NCBI RefSeq assembly: GCF_029227915.1
Contig: NC_079884.1
Span: forward strand, 14,940,001 to 15,004,000
Length of the DNA: 64,000 nucleotides
Direction: 5' to 3'
From: Hydractinia symbiolongicarpus
Lineage: Eukaryota > Cnidaria > Hydrozoa > Anthoathecata > Hydractiniidae
Part shown: piece after piece, positions 33,065-45,329 of the stretch
Numbering within the stretch: the first letter of the stretch is position 1
How the letters are laid out: each line of letters begins with the position of its first letter
Position numbers and translations under genes: made by a program
Notes under the pieces: generated by a model
The model's database searches: none
What the model saw: the letters and a program-made list of their open reading frames with translations, nothing else
Told to the model about the DNA's origin: nothing

Positions 33065-34056
33065 AGACATCTTGCAAATTTACTTAATATCAAAACATTT
33101 GAGCAGTATTCACTTATGCTCTCGATGATATCTTGGCATGTGCAAAGTTGCTCTCATCTTTAATTATATGTAAAAATGTGATGTCAGCATTTTTTAAAAC
33201 TTACTTATGACAAATCATAACATCCTGGATTTTGAATATTTAAAATCAAATAATTTTAGAAGGAAAAAAGATTTTAAAAAAATTCAAAAGGGCTTGATAA
33301 ACAACTTTTTATTCTCCAAAAAAAGCGCACAGAGTTTTTGAAGCATGCAAAATAATTGCAGACATAATTTTGTTGTGAAATTTAAATGAATAGTGATATT
33401 ATGAAGAACGTAAGGTATAGAGAACATTAAAGTCGGCCCCTTTCCTTCATGCTGACACTCTTATGCTGGGCTGGTGCATTGCACTGAGACTTGAAAGAAA
33501 GACAGAAGACCATTTGGAACCATGCCACAAGTCAGTCCGACCTTCATCGTCACAGAGAATGTTGCGAGAAGAGTGCGCACCCATGCAAGTTAAATATAAC
33601 CAGAACATGGCAGAGGTTAGGCGTCCTGTACCTTAATACAGCTTTTGGACGAATGTTCTCGTGATGCACTAATACCAAAGAAAAAACATGTTCATTAAAA
33701 AAATCTTTTTGAAAGGGGAAAAATAAATCAAATATGTTTAGTAATAATAATCAACAAAATTGTATATCAGATTAAAAAGAAATCCTGAAGTTCTGTCTCC
33801 CACACGACACAGCAGGTAATAAGTTAGCCCTGCCCTCGGTTTTTTTGTGAAGACATGTTCTGCGAAGACTCTAACAATTGAGTCTCCTGTACAATTTTGC
33901 TTTGCATTTGACTGTGCCAGTGACAAACATTTTCTAAGCATGTCACCAGCGATTTCTGCGATATTCAACTTAATGATGCCCTAATGATGCCCTAGTAAGA
34001 CAAGGCGTGTGATAAAGAGCACGCCCGAATTTCACATAACGTGTGCGGAGGCGTGC

Positions 34057-34072
34057 GCGTGCGATCGCACGC
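34057..34072. repeat. 16-bp perfect GC-rich palindrome
   Basis: GCGTGCGATCGCACGC sits in a GTGCG-rich, CpG-rich island (34040-34075) in AT-rich surroundings. No adjacent gene is identified. Confidence 0.7.
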
Positions 34073-35160
34073 CATTCATGACCAAGACTGCTATACTTTA
34101 TACTTGTACTAAGGGGTTCCAAATAAAGTTTACAATTTAAGTTTACAATTTGTATAATTGCTCTATCAGATGTCTACCTAGCGTTAAACGTCTAAAAGAG
34201 CAAAATAAACATAACGAGACATTTTAATGCCAAGTCCCCCCCTAGTTAGAAGAATAAAAAAAGTTGAATTTTCAAATATTCACAAAAAAAGTTAAGCAGG
34301 CTATGCGTGCTGTAAATCCATAAGCATATATAATATGCACTTGTAAAGTTTTTCATTTACATTTATGCTCTGTTAGTCTAATGACTATGACACTCATGCA
34401 AATGAGAGATCCTGGATAGCATCAAAAAAACAATTATTTACATACACAACAACCAGGTATAACAATGAGTATGTGTATTAGCTATTGTGAGGATAATTAG
34501 TACATACATTCATCACTTTCATTAATACAGCACAAAAATGTCAGGCAACTTTATGCACTTGTTTGTCTCAGCATGCCTCAAATAATCTTTTCAGAACAAG
34601 ACTTACTAAAAAAATTCAGTTGCAGTCCTACGGGACCCTGCCCCCTGCTTTGCAACCATTTCTATATTGATTGTAATTTTGTCCTTATCTACAGCAAAAA
34701 ACTGTAGAGCCTCTCAAAAAAGTGCGACATTTGATCTTTTAAAGTGCAAAAAAATAACAAATGCCATTCTTAAAAGATCTAATTCCCTAAAATATTTGAT
34801 CTATTAGGTATCTAAATCAAGCAGTCTACAATAAAATATCTAGAGTGCTTAGTTACTACTTATAAAGGTTTTAAAAATAGTGGTGTTTTAGTTATATACT
34901 ATGTAATTGCAACAGTTTTCGCAAAATTATTTGAATAAACATGTATATCTTTTTAGCAACGGGATCTGGAATAATACAAAATATATATCATTCATTGGGG
35001 TGCAATAGTAATGTATGTTGCCTTGTTTTTTTCCAGAATCACAAATATAAGATTGGTCTTTTTATCATTTTAATTTATCTTTTTTACATATTTTGGATAT
35101 TTTTTACAGTATATAAATAATAAGAAAGATAACATTGATTTCCATGTGAGATGAATTGAA

Positions 35161-35292
35161 TTAGTCAGCCAAACAAATTTTTTGTGGAAATTGGATGGCA
35201 ATTAAAGGTTCAGCTAGTTTCTCAATCTTCAGAATAGGGTGAGTCTTTGCGTGAGCAAGAGCAACCGCTCTCCCCTTATTGATAGGCCCACC
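35161..35292 (-). CDS. Probable terminal exon downstream of the right zinc-ribbon exon
   Basis: After an acceptor (GTTGTTAG|GG) the frame is open for 43 codons to TAA: GGPINKGRAVALAHAKTHPI, then LKIEKLAEPLIAIQFPQKIC. The composition is protein-like. The exon is in phase 0 whereas the zinc-ribbon exon ends in phase 1, so if it belongs to that gene another exon lies between. No equivalent was found next to the left copy, where the LINE and hairpin array now lie. Confidence 0.4.
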   Translation of the reverse strand, partial: GGPINKGRAVALAHAKTHPILKIEKLAEPLIAIQFPQKICLAD

Positions 35293-35788
35293 CTAACAAC
35301 AGATGATACTTCAACAAAAAGTATTGAATTTATATTATGTCTGTATGGTTTTCAATATTAGTAACAATCTTGTGAGCTATTTCTGGACAAATTTAAAAAA
35401 CTGTTTCACAATGAAAAAATTATAATATCCGTGAAAGGTATTGGAAAGATCTGATACTTAAAAATGAAGACATAATATGATTTACATTAACTGGTTAAGG
35501 AACTTTTACATGGAAAACTGATTGCACTAAAACACAGATTTTCGATTCTGGGCATCTGAAATTGGCTGTATGACGTGTAGTTGGAGGTCAATATCTGAAA
35601 AACGACTTGAAATTACGATTTAAAACTTCGCAAAGTATTTTTACATATAATTCCGGAGAATTTATATTTTTAAAAAATGTTTTTATGGTAATCAAATTAA
35701 TGAGATAGTCCCTGAGCACTAATTGTTGCACTTTTTGAGAATGACTCTGTATTCCACAAACATGATATCTGAAATAAAATTCGCTTAC

Positions 35789-36038
35789 ATTGCAGCATCA
35801 GTTCACCACATTCAATGCAGAACCTTCCCTTGCCCTCTATTTTGCATTTTGGGCACAATTTGACAGGTTTGTCTTTTTTTTCCAGTTTTTTCCCACATTC
35901 AATGCAAAAGCGTCCATAACCTTCTAATTCACAAGCCATACACCATTTTGGCTCTACAACTGTAAGTTTTGTTCCGCAGTCAGCACAAAATTTGGTTCTC
36001 CCTTTTTTTTTGCATTTCACACACCACTTGTCTTCCAT
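35789..36038 (-). CDS. Zinc-ribbon repeat protein, exon 1 (right copy)
   Basis: 83 codons from ATG 36038 (MEDKWCVKCKKKGRTKFC) to the donor CAAT|GTAAGC. Three paired-CxxC modules are WCVKCKKK..FCADCGTKL, WCMACELE..FCIECGKKL and LCPKCKIE..FCIECGELM. The exon has the same start, phase-1 donor and module order as 8271-8526, with about 55-60% residue identity by eye. Substitutions avoid the cysteines, which suggests both copies have been under constraint. The function is unknown. Confidence 0.75.
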
Positions 36039-36215
36039 GATTTGTTACAGGCGTCCGTATTTTACTCGGACATTTTTTCACTATATTTCTGAACTTGGAC
36101 GAATGATTTATCGCTATTTTCAGGTATCACGTGCTCTTCCGCAATGCCCATTGGTCCAGGCGCAAAAAACAAATGTTTTCTTAGAAATAAATAGACCTCG
36201 GGTACACACTATCGG
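36039..36215 (-). promoter_or_regulatory. Conserved upstream region of zinc-ribbon gene, right copy
   Basis: It aligns with 8527-8715. CACGTG lies at 36128-36133 and a minus-strand CCAAT (CCATTGG) at 36148-36154, with the same 20-bp spacing between them as in the left copy. Confidence 0.55.
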
Positions 36216-36349
36216 TTTTACTGAACGGCTGCATCATTCAGCAAACAAGCGTTTGTCTGATTTCCCCGCAGAAGGAAACCTGCTTTCGCTATTGCCCTGC
36301 ATTTCGTATACGCCCTCCGCGGAAATTTCAAAAAGAGAAAAAGGATGAG

Positions 36350-37390
36350 TTTTCTTTACTGAACTTGATTTCTTGTTTTTCTGGTTGAGTTTTAGTGAAA
36401 AGTATATATTTATAAGTAAGAATATATTTTATATATATTATATAATATACTTTTTGTTAGTCAATATTTATATGGCGCAGATGTAAACATCAATACAAGA
36501 TACATCATTGCATCAATTTTATTACATTAGATTGAGTTCAAATGGTATATTGGACTTTAAGGAGTCCCCCACTGCATTGCAATTCTTATAACGTTGAGGC
36601 TGAATAACAAGTTTATATAATTGACATCATATGCCGTGCGGGCATTAAGCACCGCAAAAATTCCTTGCAAATTGTACTGCAATTGAGGATGACGAAAATG
36701 CATTGGATAATTTTAATGACAAGTGACAATTTATTCATTTAAAAATGCTATAGGTGTGAAATTTTTTTAAATGATAAATTGCCTTTTCTTACCGTCTAAG
36801 AATTTGAGACACAAAACATGAGAAACAGTTTAAAAAAATTCCTGTGCATGGTCTTAAAAGTCCACTTCAGGTCATTTTAGAATAATTTAAATAATTGATA
36901 TTAACTCACACTGAAACTACAGGATCCTAGAAACATAAGAAGTATATCTATACTTTTTACTCAAATTAAATTGGTTTACCACATTTAACCAATTTATTGT
37001 TCACTTTTAGTGTTTTTATTTTTACTTTTATATCAGAAGGAGAATGAATTTTGGTAAGTGGGAATTATACACTGATATTTTTTACTAGTGTTATCCTTAA
37101 GTTATGCTTTGTGTGTGTCAATATACAGAAAATCTCCTCTGATCCAAGGGTATGATTCTTATAAATTCATCAGATACCCATGTGAATTTATGACTTTGCA
37201 AACAACTTAAAATAGCTATTGAATCGTTTTAAAACTCGATTGAAAGAAGTTTGGGAAGGAGAAAAAGTTTGAGATAAGTGTCAGGTTTAAAGATAGGTCA
37301 TGGAGACAGTTATTATAAAAACGATGATGAAGTGTTTTTATAGTTGTGTATTTTTGTTGATGTTATTGTTTATTTTCCACGTAAACACAT
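36350..37390. other. Non-coding stretch
   Basis: AT-rich with (TA)n at 36410-36450. No exon seen. Similarity to the left duplication resumes at about 37260. Confidence 0.45.
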
Positions 37391-38790
37391 CTTGATATCA
37401 GCCAAAGAAATTTCGCAGTCTTGACCAAACTGTATTGGGTTCGGATATCAACGCATTAGCACCTAAAAATAAAAGAAAGTAAAAAAAAGAACCAGGGCAA
37501 GAAAATATGTATATTTTAGTAAATCAGTCTTAAGGTTGGTTCCCACTGAGCAAAAATTATACACAATGATTGTAGGCTTTCTGTCAGTTTTAGGTCTTAT
37601 GACGCCTAGTGAAAACCACCCTTTAGTATTTAAATTGATTCTAAAAAGTGCTCCTTAAATTTCTTGCTATATAATAATGCAAACCTATGTCCCTAAAGCT
37701 CCTTGAAAAAGAGCTCTGGGGAGAATGCGTACTAACACCAATTACGAATATGAAAATTTATCAGGGAAACTTTACTTCTAAAAATGTACTAAAAGTCAAG
37801 GAGGTTGTAACTGTTCCAAGACAATATTTTTTTGGAAAAGAAGGAAAACATCTGATATAAAAAGACTCATACTAAGGTTTCTTTTTTAAAAAATAACCAA
37901 TTCCGTTATACCTAAGACACAGTTGCCTGGTTGGAGACCCTGTGGATCGTCAGCTGGGTAGGAGAAAATCAAATGACTTTCGCAGTAGCCGTTGGCTTCT
38001 AATTGTCCACCACATGTTTCACCTTCAACTTTTGCACATTCGTAACACCCACATGCATTGCGCACCACACCACCTATAAAATAGCACGCCTTTACGTACA
38101 ATCCGAAAATTATGACGATATACTTCCACACTTATTGCTATTGAACGAAGATAGCCTAGAGAAAAATTTAGTTTAATTTTCAACTTGGTGTGTGCATTTA
38201 ACGCGACAAAAAATAATAAAAACGTTTCCTGGCCCTTTTCTCTCCTGTATTTGTGAAAAGATGATAGCTTTTTATGTAGTCCAACAACCAGTGTGTCCAG
38301 ATGTCAGAAAAGATAAAAATGCCTTGGGGACGAGGTTGATTGTCTAAGTTTAAGTCTGGTAGGCATTAAATATAGGATTTTCACAGCACACTGAAATTTG
38401 AGTTGTTTACTACCCTCTTGAAACGTTTAATGACATCTCAAGTACGTTACGACATTTCAAACCACGCAGAGGACTGGAACGAGTCAGTATGAGATATGGT
38501 CAAGTTCAAAGAATGTGACCCGTTAATCTTGTCTGATTCATTTTTCTCATATTTACCGCTTACTTGCTATAGAAACAAACGAGTGTTTGGTATAAGCTTA
38601 TCTCCGCGAATCATGTGCCAATGAGCTTTCAACTATCGTTCTTAAAATTTATATTATTCTCAGTTTTAAATAATGAGTCAGCCAAATTTTAGAAAGAACT
38701 TTTTTTTCTAATGCAAACACACCGTAGCAACGTAATTATTTTGTTGCCATAGATAAAATGTGCAAATAGAGCTATTGTAAAGTCCGCCTC
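37260..38790. repeat. Segmental duplication, right copy (IGFBP block)
   Basis: Partner of 10965-12830. Similarity covers both downstream exons, the intronic palindromic repeat (37534-37620) and about 700 bp upstream of exon 2, ending near GAGCTATTGTAAAGTCCGCC. Confidence 0.8.
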
Positions 38791-39458
38791 CACTTTTATC
38801 TATTTCTGGCATTGGGACAGCAAGACAATTAGTACTGAGGACGAATTTGAATTATAGTGAAATGACTTCTTCGCAAAATTTTGACAGTGTTATATTTTTT
38901 GGACTCAAATCCGTTTTGGACTTTTACTTCAACGTATAAAGAATATATTTTCGTCTTTAGACCCCACTTACATGATTAATAACGACTTCGTCTCTATGGA
39001 AGTTTTTACCCTTGTTTACATGGTTTCGGAACTCAATACTAATACAAATCTCATCCCGGTATGAGATTTGCACCGATGTGAAATAGTCATGTTAACGCGA
39101 ATTACCCAAAATGAAACTATAGCGCATGTATTAAAAAGCTACTAAGCATGTGTACAAAGGTATGGCGCATGCGCAGTTCCCGATATGAAAAACCCCATGT
39201 AATGAAACCGGTTGCTGTAATGCTGGTCAATGCACAAAAATTTGCTAGCGACAAAACTGTATGAATATTGTTTGTTGCTTTTCTTTGTGTAATAAAATTA
39301 TACAAAGGTGGAAATCTTAGTATCCCAGATACCATCTTACCTCTACAGGAATCCGCTGCAACAGGTACACAAAATGACCCACACTGATATGATCGACTTT
39401 CATTGAACACAAACAAAGTGGACAAAAGAGAGAGAATTATAATCATCTGAGCAGACAT
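37398..39458 (-). CDS. Secreted IGFBP-domain protein, three exons (right copy)
   Basis: Exons are 39341-39458 (118 bp), 37912-38073 (162 bp) and 37398-37462 (65 bp). Both introns are phase 1 with GT-AG ends, and the exons sum to 114 codons plus stop. Exon 1 encodes a signal peptide (MSAQMIIILSLLSTLFVF) and the first cysteines (YQCGSFCVPVAADSCRG). Exon 2 encodes the IGFBP core ACGCYECAKVEGETCGGQLE. Exon 3 encodes a tail ending VWSRLRNFFG. It resembles single insulin-like growth factor-binding domain proteins. The mature part has nine cysteines where the third gene has twelve, so some disulphides differ. A role in binding insulin-like peptides is inferred from the family only. Confidence 0.8.
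38319..38343. repeat. Half of a CAACCTCG palindromic MITE
   Basis: The right arm CTTGGGGACGAGGTTG is present. The left arm is lost or diverged. It lies in the first intron of the right IGFBP gene. Confidence 0.4.
39045..39068. repeat. Small hairpin AAATCTCAT...ATGAGATTT
   Basis: A 9-bp stem with a CCCGGT loop, in the first intron of the right IGFBP gene. Confidence 0.5.
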
Positions 39459-39469
39459 TGTAAAACTAT

Positions 39470-41520
39470 ATCGTCGTCAGGAACCAGCTTGATCTAAATT
39501 TCTTCTCCTTTTCTTTTGCGTGCGTGTTGATGTCGTCAAGTAAATATATTTTGCTAAATATAAAAATAATCTGAGCAAAACCCAACACTTTTTTATTTTA
39601 CAGGAATAATTAAACTTCCCAGGAGATCAAAGTACAAAAATGATTTGTGATACACCTGGAGATGTTTTCTGTGATATATCTTTATGTAAAAATTAAAAAT
39701 CATTGTCATAAAAGTGGCAAAGAAATATAAGAAATATTGTTTTTATATTTCCCTTGAATCCTTTTTATTAAAACAGAGTGAATCCTGTTTCCCTTTCTTT
39801 GAAATGCGAGTAAGAAAAACAACACAATTGACATAAAAGAAGTTTTCCTTTCTTTATTGTGAATAACTTTTGTTTATTTCCAATTACAGTTGACTTTGGA
39901 AAAACCACTCCAACAATGATCTAGTTTTTAAGCTCCTTCACTTCCTGCTATCTGTAACTGCTAAACAATTTGTTGTTTTAATTTATCCCCTTTTTTATTT
40001 AATTTATTATTAGGAGCCTAGCCCTTTCTTTATAAAAATGTTCTTATATAAAAGTGGAAAAAATACTACCATGATATACCTAAATTTGCATCGGGTATGA
40101 ATAACTATTTCGTCCCACCTTAGCCCATCTATCGAGGTATAAAAGACATTTTTTATATGGTTCAACATTGTAAAGTTGGTGAAAAAATACCATGTTTTCG
40201 GCACACTATAGGCAACCTGCAAACGATTTTCACACAATATTTTAAACATGAGTGATCTCATCATATGAAGCCTTTAAAATGGTATCATGATACAGTGATA
40301 TTTTTTGTTCTTCTAATAAGTTACATGCTTTTTTTATAAGAATATGTTTATAATAATACTTGGCTGGGATTTAGAGTATTTTAAGGACACTTCTCAGGCA
40401 GATTTTCCACAGAAGGTTAATTAAACAATTTAATTATCAAGCTTTTTTTTGCTTTTGAGAACTATGTATCTAAATATCAACAACGTGTCACCTACAATTT
40501 CGTACAAAACATTGACACAGAGGCTGTTTTTAAGTCACTTTTCAAATAGTGACAAAAGTGTCAAACGGTCAATGCTCTGCAGCCAGCAAGCTGCAAAGTC
40601 GCTACATTTGCACAAACGTAGGACAGGCAGACAGCGCTAAAAATTTTCTAGTTGCATTTTATAGAACACCCGCACAACGAAATAACCATGCTGTTGTCAA
40701 CCACAATTAGCACATTTCAAGAGTTTGGTTCAAATAACCTAAGATCTAAGCCCTAAGTGCACACAAGTTTAGAGTACATAAATCTGATTATAGAAGCAGC
40801 CTATGCAATTACTTGTCATGAAGAACTTCGAAATTAGCTGTCTTGTTTCAACAAATTTTGATCAAGGTTGAACGATTGTGTCAAGATCAACAGATGTATA
40901 AGAATGTGCTAAGGATAGTTTCATCCAGCTCTGGTTTTCATCATTCTCATAAGAGAATGTGGAATACAAAGAATTAATTTTGGATCAGGTGAACCAGTTA
41001 ACCATTTTGTATTGCTCACAGAATGAGCACGTGTGGACTGTCCGAATGGCAAAACATATCTGGCGCATATTTGTCATTTCACCCGGAGTTACTATTTTTA
41101 TGTAGAGATTCATTTGTGAACAGGGGTGGTAAAAAGATTGGAATGATCCAACGAACGTTCTATCTGGTTACTCACAATCATAACGTCTAGCAGCGTTTTG
41201 AAACGTCGAAGCAAGTTAGTAATTTGTCAAAAATAACATACGAACTATCACGTGGGTTAAAAAAAAAATAGTGCAGTGTTTTAAGAACAAAAGCACTTCT
41301 AGATATGAAACAGCCTCATCCCGGTCAATTTTTTCTCAGAATTTACTGGAAGCACTGGGAACGATGCTGGAATTGGAGTATTATTTGGCTTTATAGCGAT
41401 AAACATTTAGAGCTGCTTCTTTAAAGTTTTTCCATGTCATATAAATTGTTGCCGAAATTGATATCAAGAATAGTTTTTTTTTATTTTTTTAAGAAAAAAA
41501 AAAATGGAAAAATAATCTAG
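39470..41520. other. Non-coding stretch between two IGFBP genes
   Basis: No exon seen. It holds the upstream region of the right IGFBP gene and the 3' flank of the next one. Confidence 0.5.
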
Positions 41521-41525
41521 TACAA

Positions 41526-42997
41526 CTATTGGCTATTCTTCTTCTTCATTTCTCTTTTCTTTCCAAAAAAATCTCTCCAAAAATTCCAATCATAGCGTTC
41601 GACTGAGTTAGGATCTGCAAAAAAAAATGGATAGAAAAAAATAAATAGACAAACATTAATTGTTAACAAACGACATTAATAAAAAAAGTAATGCAAAATT
41701 CCTAAGTTTGTAAAGATCTTTATTATCTTTACTACTCACTGAAGGTCAACCATCTGCTGAAAATGATTAGCGAGGAGTTTTTGTTGCAAAGGTTGACCAC
41801 CACATATTTACTCGACTAGTTATTTACGCCTTGAAAACGAAGGAGTCAAATATTAAAAATCAAATACGATCAAATTTAGTAATACTAGTAATAGTCTATT
41901 GTTTCATGAAAGAAAGGTACAGTGATTAATATTTACTTTGTTATACAAAGATTGCCTGCAAGATGAATCTATGGTCTTCAAAGTGACTAAACTTAGGGGT
42001 TCCTTATAACGTTTTTTGTTTAGATTGGTTTGGTTTGGATTTTGTTTTTATATTGCTCGATGGATTACCAATTATTTTATCAAAAATTTTGAAAAGCTGT
42101 TATTTTAATATCATCAACCATTCCAGTTTATTGAAATCAGGGAGAAGTGAGAAAGATTTTATAGTTTTCAAATTGTGTGTTTGCGACTTCTACAATAACT
42201 CTAAAGGAATATGTTACATCAACGAAGGATGGATGTTCCATTGATTATTAAAGGTGTCGACTTACCTAACATGCATTTTCCTGTGGAGTGTTCAACAGGT
42301 AGATATCCTCCTTTATCTTTTCTTTTCTTCTCACAGTATAAACCTTTATCACAATTGCCCTTTATCTTCCACATACCACCGCATTCTTCACCTTCGATCT
42401 TTGCACATGTGTAACAACAACCACAAGTGTCTTTTGTCACCCCACCTTAAACATAAATATACTTAAGTGGACATGGTTCGGTGAATGAATACATTACTGT
42501 AAGAATGGTTAAGTAACTTAATAAATAAATAAAAATGAATAAATTAATGAATGAATAAATTAATGATTGATTGAATAAATAAATGATTAAATGGATGAAG
42601 AAATAAGGAATTGGGGAAATGAAGAAATGAAGAAATGAATGAATAAAAAAAAGTCATAAATGATTAAATAGATAAATAAATGAATAAATAGTGAATAAAT
42701 AAAAAATGAATGTGTAGATAAAAAAAATAAGCAAAAGCAACACCTAATAAGTGAAGCAATAATCTAAATATTCTAAAACAAGGTTTTTCATTGACGTTAA
42801 TTTATCCTTTCTTTTTGCCTAGCCAATGAAAAAATGGAAAACAATATCGAACTAATCATATTATTATTTTTACCTTTGCATTCCGATACTCCTATTGGTC
42901 GGCAAAACCTTTTTTCGCAGTCACATGACAACGTTTCTGTTTGGTGAATTAAAGTGACGAGAAACAAAATAAACGGGTATGCACTTTGTATATTCAT
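41526..42997 (-). CDS. Secreted IGFBP-domain protein, three exons (third paralogue)
   Basis: Exons are 42874-42997 (124 bp), 42266-42445 (180 bp) and 41526-41614 (89 bp). Both introns are phase 1 and the exons total 130 codons plus stop. Exon 1 is a signal peptide ([19 protein letters not shown]) and [19 protein letters not shown]. Exon 2 is the IGFBP core [19 protein letters not shown] with GNCDKGLYC and STGKCMLG. Exon 3 encodes [20 protein letters not shown] and a lysine-rich end. The mature part has twelve cysteines, the number in canonical IGFBP N-terminal domains. The last exon shares the F-[RW]-x-FFG motif with the other two genes, confirming the three-exon family. Confidence 0.85.
42515..42745. 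repeat. AATA/AATG low-complexity tract
   Basis: Irregular tandem AATAAATGA tetramers lie within the first intron of the third IGFBP gene. Confidence 0.85.
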
Positions 42998-42999
42998 GT

Positions 43000-43985
43000 T
43001 GTGCGTGCATTTGCAGATATTATTTTTATATATTTCAAGTAAAATATGAAATTAAGAAAAAAAAATATTGCGGCTTATATAGTTTTTCATTCTGGCTAAA
43101 TAATTGATAAACCAAGTTTCAATAGCTCACATTTTCAAATGTATAAACATCCGTTTATTCCAAAAGTTACATCCCGGATTCACCTGTTTGTAAAGTAGAA
43201 TAAAAAAATGGCGTATAAATTCTTGTACACCTTTAAAAGAAACATAATAGCTCGGTACGACTCCTTACAACTTTTACCTCGTGTGCAAAATGATTGAAAA
43301 TAGAAAGCTTGTCGTTGCATTTTTAACTGTTATCAAATTTTTCATCACTATAAGTTTTAAATTCACTTTTTCCGTCTTCACCAAACAACGATATTTTTTA
43401 CCTCTTTGTGAAGTAGAAGATTTTGCTATAAATATTTTTACTTCATCATTTTTTGTTTTCATCTATCTAAGAAATTTTGCATTTAAATACTAAAAGAAAA
43501 CCAGTATTTCATGACTTATTATCTCTCAAACCAAATGTCAAAAATCTTGTTAGTATATCATAAATCCTATAACGTTAAAACTTTCAAAAGCGACCTCGTT
43601 GATTCTTGGGAACTCATTTCTGATATGTAAAAGAGTATTTGTTATTCGAGTGTTTCTTTAGCAAAATCCCAATTACACACTTTTTAATCAAAATTTTTAA
43701 TGTAAAATGTAAAAAAATACAGTTTATTTGACCATCTGTGGTTGGAACTTCGTCAAATTGACTCGTTTTTAGCACATTCTCACTCAGTTCCCTGTTAACA
43801 TGTAAATAACAGTTATTAAAAATATTGTTAAAATAAATAATAATCCATCTAGCACAACATAATACTGAATCAAACCAAACAAAAAAGGTTAACAGGAACT
43901 CTTAAATTTGGTCACTTCGGGGTTCCTTAATAGTTAAAGTTTGAGGGGACCCTTTGTATTGCATTCAGATAGAATGTTTTCTAAC
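43000..43985. other. Non-coding stretch upstream of IGFBP gene
   Basis: No exon found on either strand. Confidence 0.45.
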
Positions 43986-43990
43986 CAACC

Positions 43991-44049
43991 AACCTCGTCC
44001 TGGATCTGTTCTGTCCTGTGGAAAACCCATACAGCTTGGGACGAGATTG
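43991..44049. repeat. CAACCTCG palindromic MITE, short copy
   Basis: It begins CAACCTCGTCCTGGATCTG and ends CAGCTTGGGACGAGATTG, 59 bp, imperfect inverted ends. Confidence 0.6.
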
Positions 44050-44335
44050 CTAGCTATGAAGCAATAAGCATTTTTTTAATAGGGTCTTCTTTTATACAAA
44101 TTGGCTTTAGATATTCCGTAGACGTGATAATTATAATATCTCCACTCATATAGATAATTAAATGTTCCAGGGATTCCCTGTAGTTATATATTTTTATTAC
44201 CAAATGATATTTTCTATGTCAAAATTGTCGAGTTCAGACAAATAACACTTCAAACAGAAAAATTGAAATCAGCAGCAAGGAAATATTTAACAAGGTATCT
44301 CTTCCCTTTTTTAAAAACACACGCACACAAGTTAA

Positions 44336-44766
44336 AGCTACATTCGCATACACATATTTTGTTTTCGTCCCTGTCGTAGAAATGCAGCAGAGACATTAAA
44401 TAAGAACAAAAGATTTTTTCACGCCGTTAGCTCTTCCGCTACTGCTTTCCATTTCTTTACATCTTTTCGATGGAATTCTTCATGTCCTTTATTAAAAAGA
44501 GCAGGGTACTGTTGTACAAAGATGGACAATTCTTCTTCTTTGTTGATCGCTATTTGTTTTTGTACATAAATATTCTAAAAAATATAATTTTTCAAATTTG
44601 AATTTAAATCGGACGTTTCGTTTTCCCTTTGGTTTACGTACCCTTACGTTAATTTTTCTCGTAAGAAAACCTGACGTCACACCTTAAGTTGAGTTACGTA
44701 AGCGATGTCACTTGTTACATTATTTTTTTACGTAACGTACAAAAAATACGTGTGTGTGAATGTAGC
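44336..44766. mobile_element. TTAA-flanked MITE with GCTACATTC ends
   Basis: The left end (A)GCTACATTCGCATACACA and right end (inverted) TGTGTGTGAATGTAGC are each bounded by TTAA (44332-44335 and 44767-44770). The length is about 430 bp with no coding frame. The interior has repeated TTACGTAA-type palindromes near 44690-44745. Confidence 0.7.
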
Positions 44767-45329
44767 TTAAGTATTTGTTGATGCACGCTACAGAATATGT
44801 TCTAGTTTCATTCCATCTTGTTCCCTTTAGCGGAGGTTAGAAAAATTCAAAATAGTTTTTGAAATCAACAAACGACAAACTTAACTCCCCTGAGTTCAAA
44901 TTTATGTTTATTTTTAGAAAAAGGATTTAAACTTAAATAAAAAGAAAAAATTTTTGTGAAAAGCATAATGGCGGCAAGTTGAAAAACATCAAACGTTTTG
45001 TTGAATCCTTCTAGGATATCCATTCACATTTCTTTACAACTATATACCAACTCCACTTAAAACTTTGCCTGTCATACGCAAACAGAAGAACCAAATATTG
45101 ATACAACAATGTACTTAAAACAAATAATGTTTTTGTTTGATACTAATTTCTATATCCGTGAAGTTAGCCTTGCCCTGTTATCTTCCCTGACATTGTATCC
45201 GGTAGTTTGAACTTCGTGCACATTAGAACATCAAAGACTATATATATATCTGCTCAAATACAACTCCTAGTTATATAAGCAGCTTAAACTTGAATATTGT
45301 TTTACTCAAATCTTTACCAGGAAACTAGT

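Larger units (their letters stand above)
31565..35160. other. Long non-coding stretch
   Basis: No gene is supported. The minus-strand frame 33738-33968 (MNIAEIAGDMLRKCLSLAQ...) has non-repetitive composition and could be an old exon, but no splice partners or family were found. GC rises at 33420-34080. Confidence 0.45.

Noticed and set aside
33738-33968. 76-codon minus-strand frame, possibly an old exon
   Set aside because: The composition is plausible but no acceptor or donor partners or homology could be recognised.
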